From Desulfobacteraceae bacterium (GTDB lineage: Bacteria > Desulfobacterota > Desulfobacteria > Desulfobacterales > JAUWMJ01), in the NCBI GenBank assembly GCA_030612225.1, contig JAUWOH010000021.1, positions 1-16,178 of the forward strand: 16,178 bases of DNA, given 5' to 3'. The notes under the pieces were generated by a model, which saw only the letters and a program-made list of their open reading frames with translations, was not told the DNA's origin and did not search any database. Shown in pieces: positions 14,758 through 16,178 of this stretch (its first letter is position 1; the number at the start of each line of letters is the position of its first letter). The translations under genes were made by a program, and so were the position numbers.

Positions 14758-15555
14758 GTGTCAAAGAAAACTCATGGGATAGAAGACTTGATCCAATTTG
14801 CGATGGATGTAATTCATAACTCAGGAGAAAAAGCGCTTTCTTATTACGGCAAAGGTAAGCCTCATATTAAATTCGATGAGAATCTTGTCACAGAAGCCGA
14901 ACTTAATCTGACTGAGTTTTTTTGCGATCAGCTCTATTCTCATTTTCCGGAGCATCTTGTGTTCAAGGATAACCTGGAACTTACAGATTACTCCCATGAG
15001 GAAAACAGGTACTTATGGATTTTTGACCCCATAGATGGTGTTGCCAACTTTCAGGCGGGGATTCCCATATGGGGGATGTCTCTGGCACTTATTGAAAATT
15101 TCTGGCCAGTTTTCGGTGCATTCTATATGCCTGCAACCGGTGATCTTTTTCATGCTCAGGCTGATAAAGAGGCTTTCCGGGGAAACGAGAAGATACGTAT
15201 TTCAAGTTCGGAGCCTTTCAATGACGAGAGCCTTCTTTTAACCTACTCAAGATTTCACAATTATTACAGCTCCACTTTTCCAGGCAAAATAAGAGCTTTA
15301 GGGTGCACCAGCGCTCATATTTGCTATATTGCCATGGGGCGTGCCGATGCCGCTGTTATTTCCAATGAGTCCTTTCAGGATCTTGCTGCTGCTCGCGTTA
15401 TTATTGAAGCTGCAGGAGGAAAAATTTTCAAAACTGATGGGAGTGAATTTTTTCTTAACGAACATTTAAACGGGGAAAGAATTAAAGGGCACCTTCTAGT
15501 AGGCAACCCGGACAATTTTACAGAACTTAAGGATTATCTACAAAAAATTTCCTGA
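14758..15555 (+). CDS. Inositol-monophosphatase-fold protein with substituted catalytic residues
   Basis: The 265-residue protein has the fold and length of the inositol monophosphatase/FBPase family. The metal aspartates of DPIDG are present at Asp90 and Asp93, and LVTEAE near residue 43 is close to the usual VTEAD. Three signature positions are changed. The GEE loop at 69-71 is Phe-Lys-Asp, so the metal-binding Glu70 is Lys. The DGT Thr, which helps activate the nucleophilic water, is Val95. The WDxAAG motif is QDLAAA (207-212), keeping Asp208 but losing Trp and Gly. Family knowledge says Glu70 and Thr95 form the catalytic pair, so ordinary phosphatase activity is doubtful. Start is GTG with an excellent AAGGAGG 8 nt upstream. 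The stop lies within a 12-bp direct repeat leading into the next gene, so co-expression is likely. Close paralogs in Desulfobacterota may have the same changes; that I cannot check. Confidence 0.8.
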   Translation: MSKKTHGIEDLIQFAMDVIHNSGEKALSYYGKGKPHIKFDENLVTEAELNLTEFFCDQLYSHFPEHLVFKDNLELTDYSHEENRYLWIFDPIDGVANFQAGIPIWGMSLALIENFWPVFGAFYMPATGDLFHAQADKEAFRGNEKIRISSSEPFNDESLLLTYSRFHNYYSSTFPGKIRALGCTSAHICYIAMGRADAAVISNESFQDLAAARVIIEAAGGKIFKTDGSEFFLNEHLNGERIKGHLLVGNPDNFTELKDYLQKIS

Positions 15556-15574
15556 AATATGACCTGAAATATGA
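15551..15574 (+). repeat. 12-bp tandem duplication across a gene junction
   Basis: CCTGAAATATGA occurs twice in a row (15551-15562 and 15563-15574). The first copy contains the phosphatase-like stop codon TGA (15553-15555) and an ATG that meets the next TGA after two codons; the second copy contains the start codon of the downstream gene. Confidence 0.9.
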
Positions 15575-16178
15575 ACAGTTTCGATATTTCTGCCAAACAT
15601 ATAAAAAACAGCAATGTAAAACGTCTAAAGGCGCTTTCGGAAAAAGAAATTAAAGATAACGTCAGCGACTATTATACAAAATATTTTGCGATATATCACC
15701 TGCAGAGCCTTGCCCAAAGTAATCCCGGCATAATTGACCAGGAAACCATAGTAACCATACAAGACCTTCTTAAAGATCCTCAATATTCCGGACGAAGACA
15801 GGGCCTTTTTATTTTCAGACAGGCTGCTGAAACACTTGGGGCTATCATCATCCATTCCGATGAAAAATTCCTGGCCGAAATGGCTCTTTCCGCCATGAAA
15901 AGCGTCCTGAAAACAACCACAGGATATGCACACCGGGCGTGTGCTGAAACGCTGGGGGCTTTTCCTTTGAATATCAGTGGGCCTGACTTAAAGGATGTCG
16001 ATATTAAGCAAATACCCCTTGTGAGCTGGCAGGAAATATCGGGCAATAATTCTACAAATTCTAAGCGATCCGTATTTTTTGGAAGGAGTCTTGCTGTGCC
16101 GCTTGATTGTGGAAACCGGCTGCTTGTACTTAAATTTGCCAGGGCTGACGACTCTCCGCAAGACCTGCTCAGGGAATC
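15571..16178 (+). CDS. 5' part of a helical-repeat protein of unknown function (runs off the window)
   Basis: The frame is open from ATG 15571 for 202 codons to the window edge. The first ~130 residues are rich in helices with repeat-like spacing, for example QYSGRRQGLFIFRQAAETLG and FLAEMALSAMKSVLKTTTGY followed by HRACAETLGAFPLN, resembling HEAT-type repeats. After about residue 170 comes a different region, SLAVPLDCGNRLLVLKFARA, with a strand ending in Lys that could belong to a kinase-like fold; this is a weak guess. No signal peptide or membrane segment is seen. There is no good ribosome site, and the start lies 15 bp after the phosphatase-like stop codon in the same frame, which suggests translational coupling. 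I do not recognise the family. Confidence 0.7.
   Translation, partial: MNSFDISAKHIKNSNVKRLKALSEKEIKDNVSDYYTKYFAIYHLQSLAQSNPGIIDQETIVTIQDLLKDPQYSGRRQGLFIFRQAAETLGAIIIHSDEKFLAEMALSAMKSVLKTTTGYAHRACAETLGAFPLNISGPDLKDVDIKQIPLVSWQEISGNNSTNSKRSVFFGRSLAVPLDCGNRLLVLKFARADDSPQDLLRE

Overview
The window looks like chromosomal DNA of an AT-rich (roughly 40% GC by eye) anaerobic Gram-negative bacterium, most likely a sulfate-reducing Desulfobacterota (Desulfobacterales type). This is an inference from gene content: an outer-membrane porin resembling the LbtU family, a DtxR-type metal regulator with a C-terminal FeoA-like domain, molybdenum-cofactor genes (mobA, moaB and a short moaE-like gene), an unassigned radical SAM enzyme and a large membrane-bound hybrid histidine kinase. 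Intergenic spaces are crowded with several different families of short inverted repeats. No rRNA, tRNA, CRISPR array or intact transposase was seen.

Layout. 1-482 (+): 3' end of a porin gene, followed by a strong intrinsic terminator. 551-777: inverted-repeat element A. 785-1543 (-): dtxR-type regulator with a good sigma70-like promoter and a possible autoregulatory operator. 1808-2987 (-): moaE-like gene and mobA, separated by a small repeat. 2988-3609: 622 bp non-coding, with repeat element B (same arms as A, different core) and another repeat cluster. 3610-4657 (+): pyrR and moaB, closely spaced. 4663-4804: a long palindrome ending in a T-tract. 4832-6145 (+): radical SAM protein. 6211-6451: MITE-like element with 39-bp inverted ends, lying between convergent genes. 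6467-9346 (-): hybrid sensor kinase. 9347-9750: divergent non-coding region with a promoter and a possibly structured leader. 9751-11438 (+): TtcA-like PP-loop ATPase and a class I methyltransferase. 11615-13717 (+): tandem PilZ-domain protein. 13765-14685 (+): prmA. 14758-15555 (+): inositol-monophosphatase-fold protein with altered catalytic residues. 15571-end (+): 5' part of a helical-repeat protein of unknown function.

How the genes may work together. mobA, moaB and the moaE-like gene point to molybdopterin cofactor maturation, although they lie on two strands and no moaA, moaC, moaD or moeA is present. The TtcA-like protein keeps the PP-loop and the three cysteines of tRNA-thiolating TtcA enzymes and is followed by a methyltransferase, so the pair may act on the same substrate; their leader could be regulatory. 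The PilZ protein, the hybrid kinase and the phosphatase-like protein suggest signalling functions, but partners are not visible here. The most unusual features are the repeat elements, the phosphatase fold lacking its catalytic dyad, the leader at 9541-9735, and an in-frame 12-bp duplication at the junction of the last two genes.
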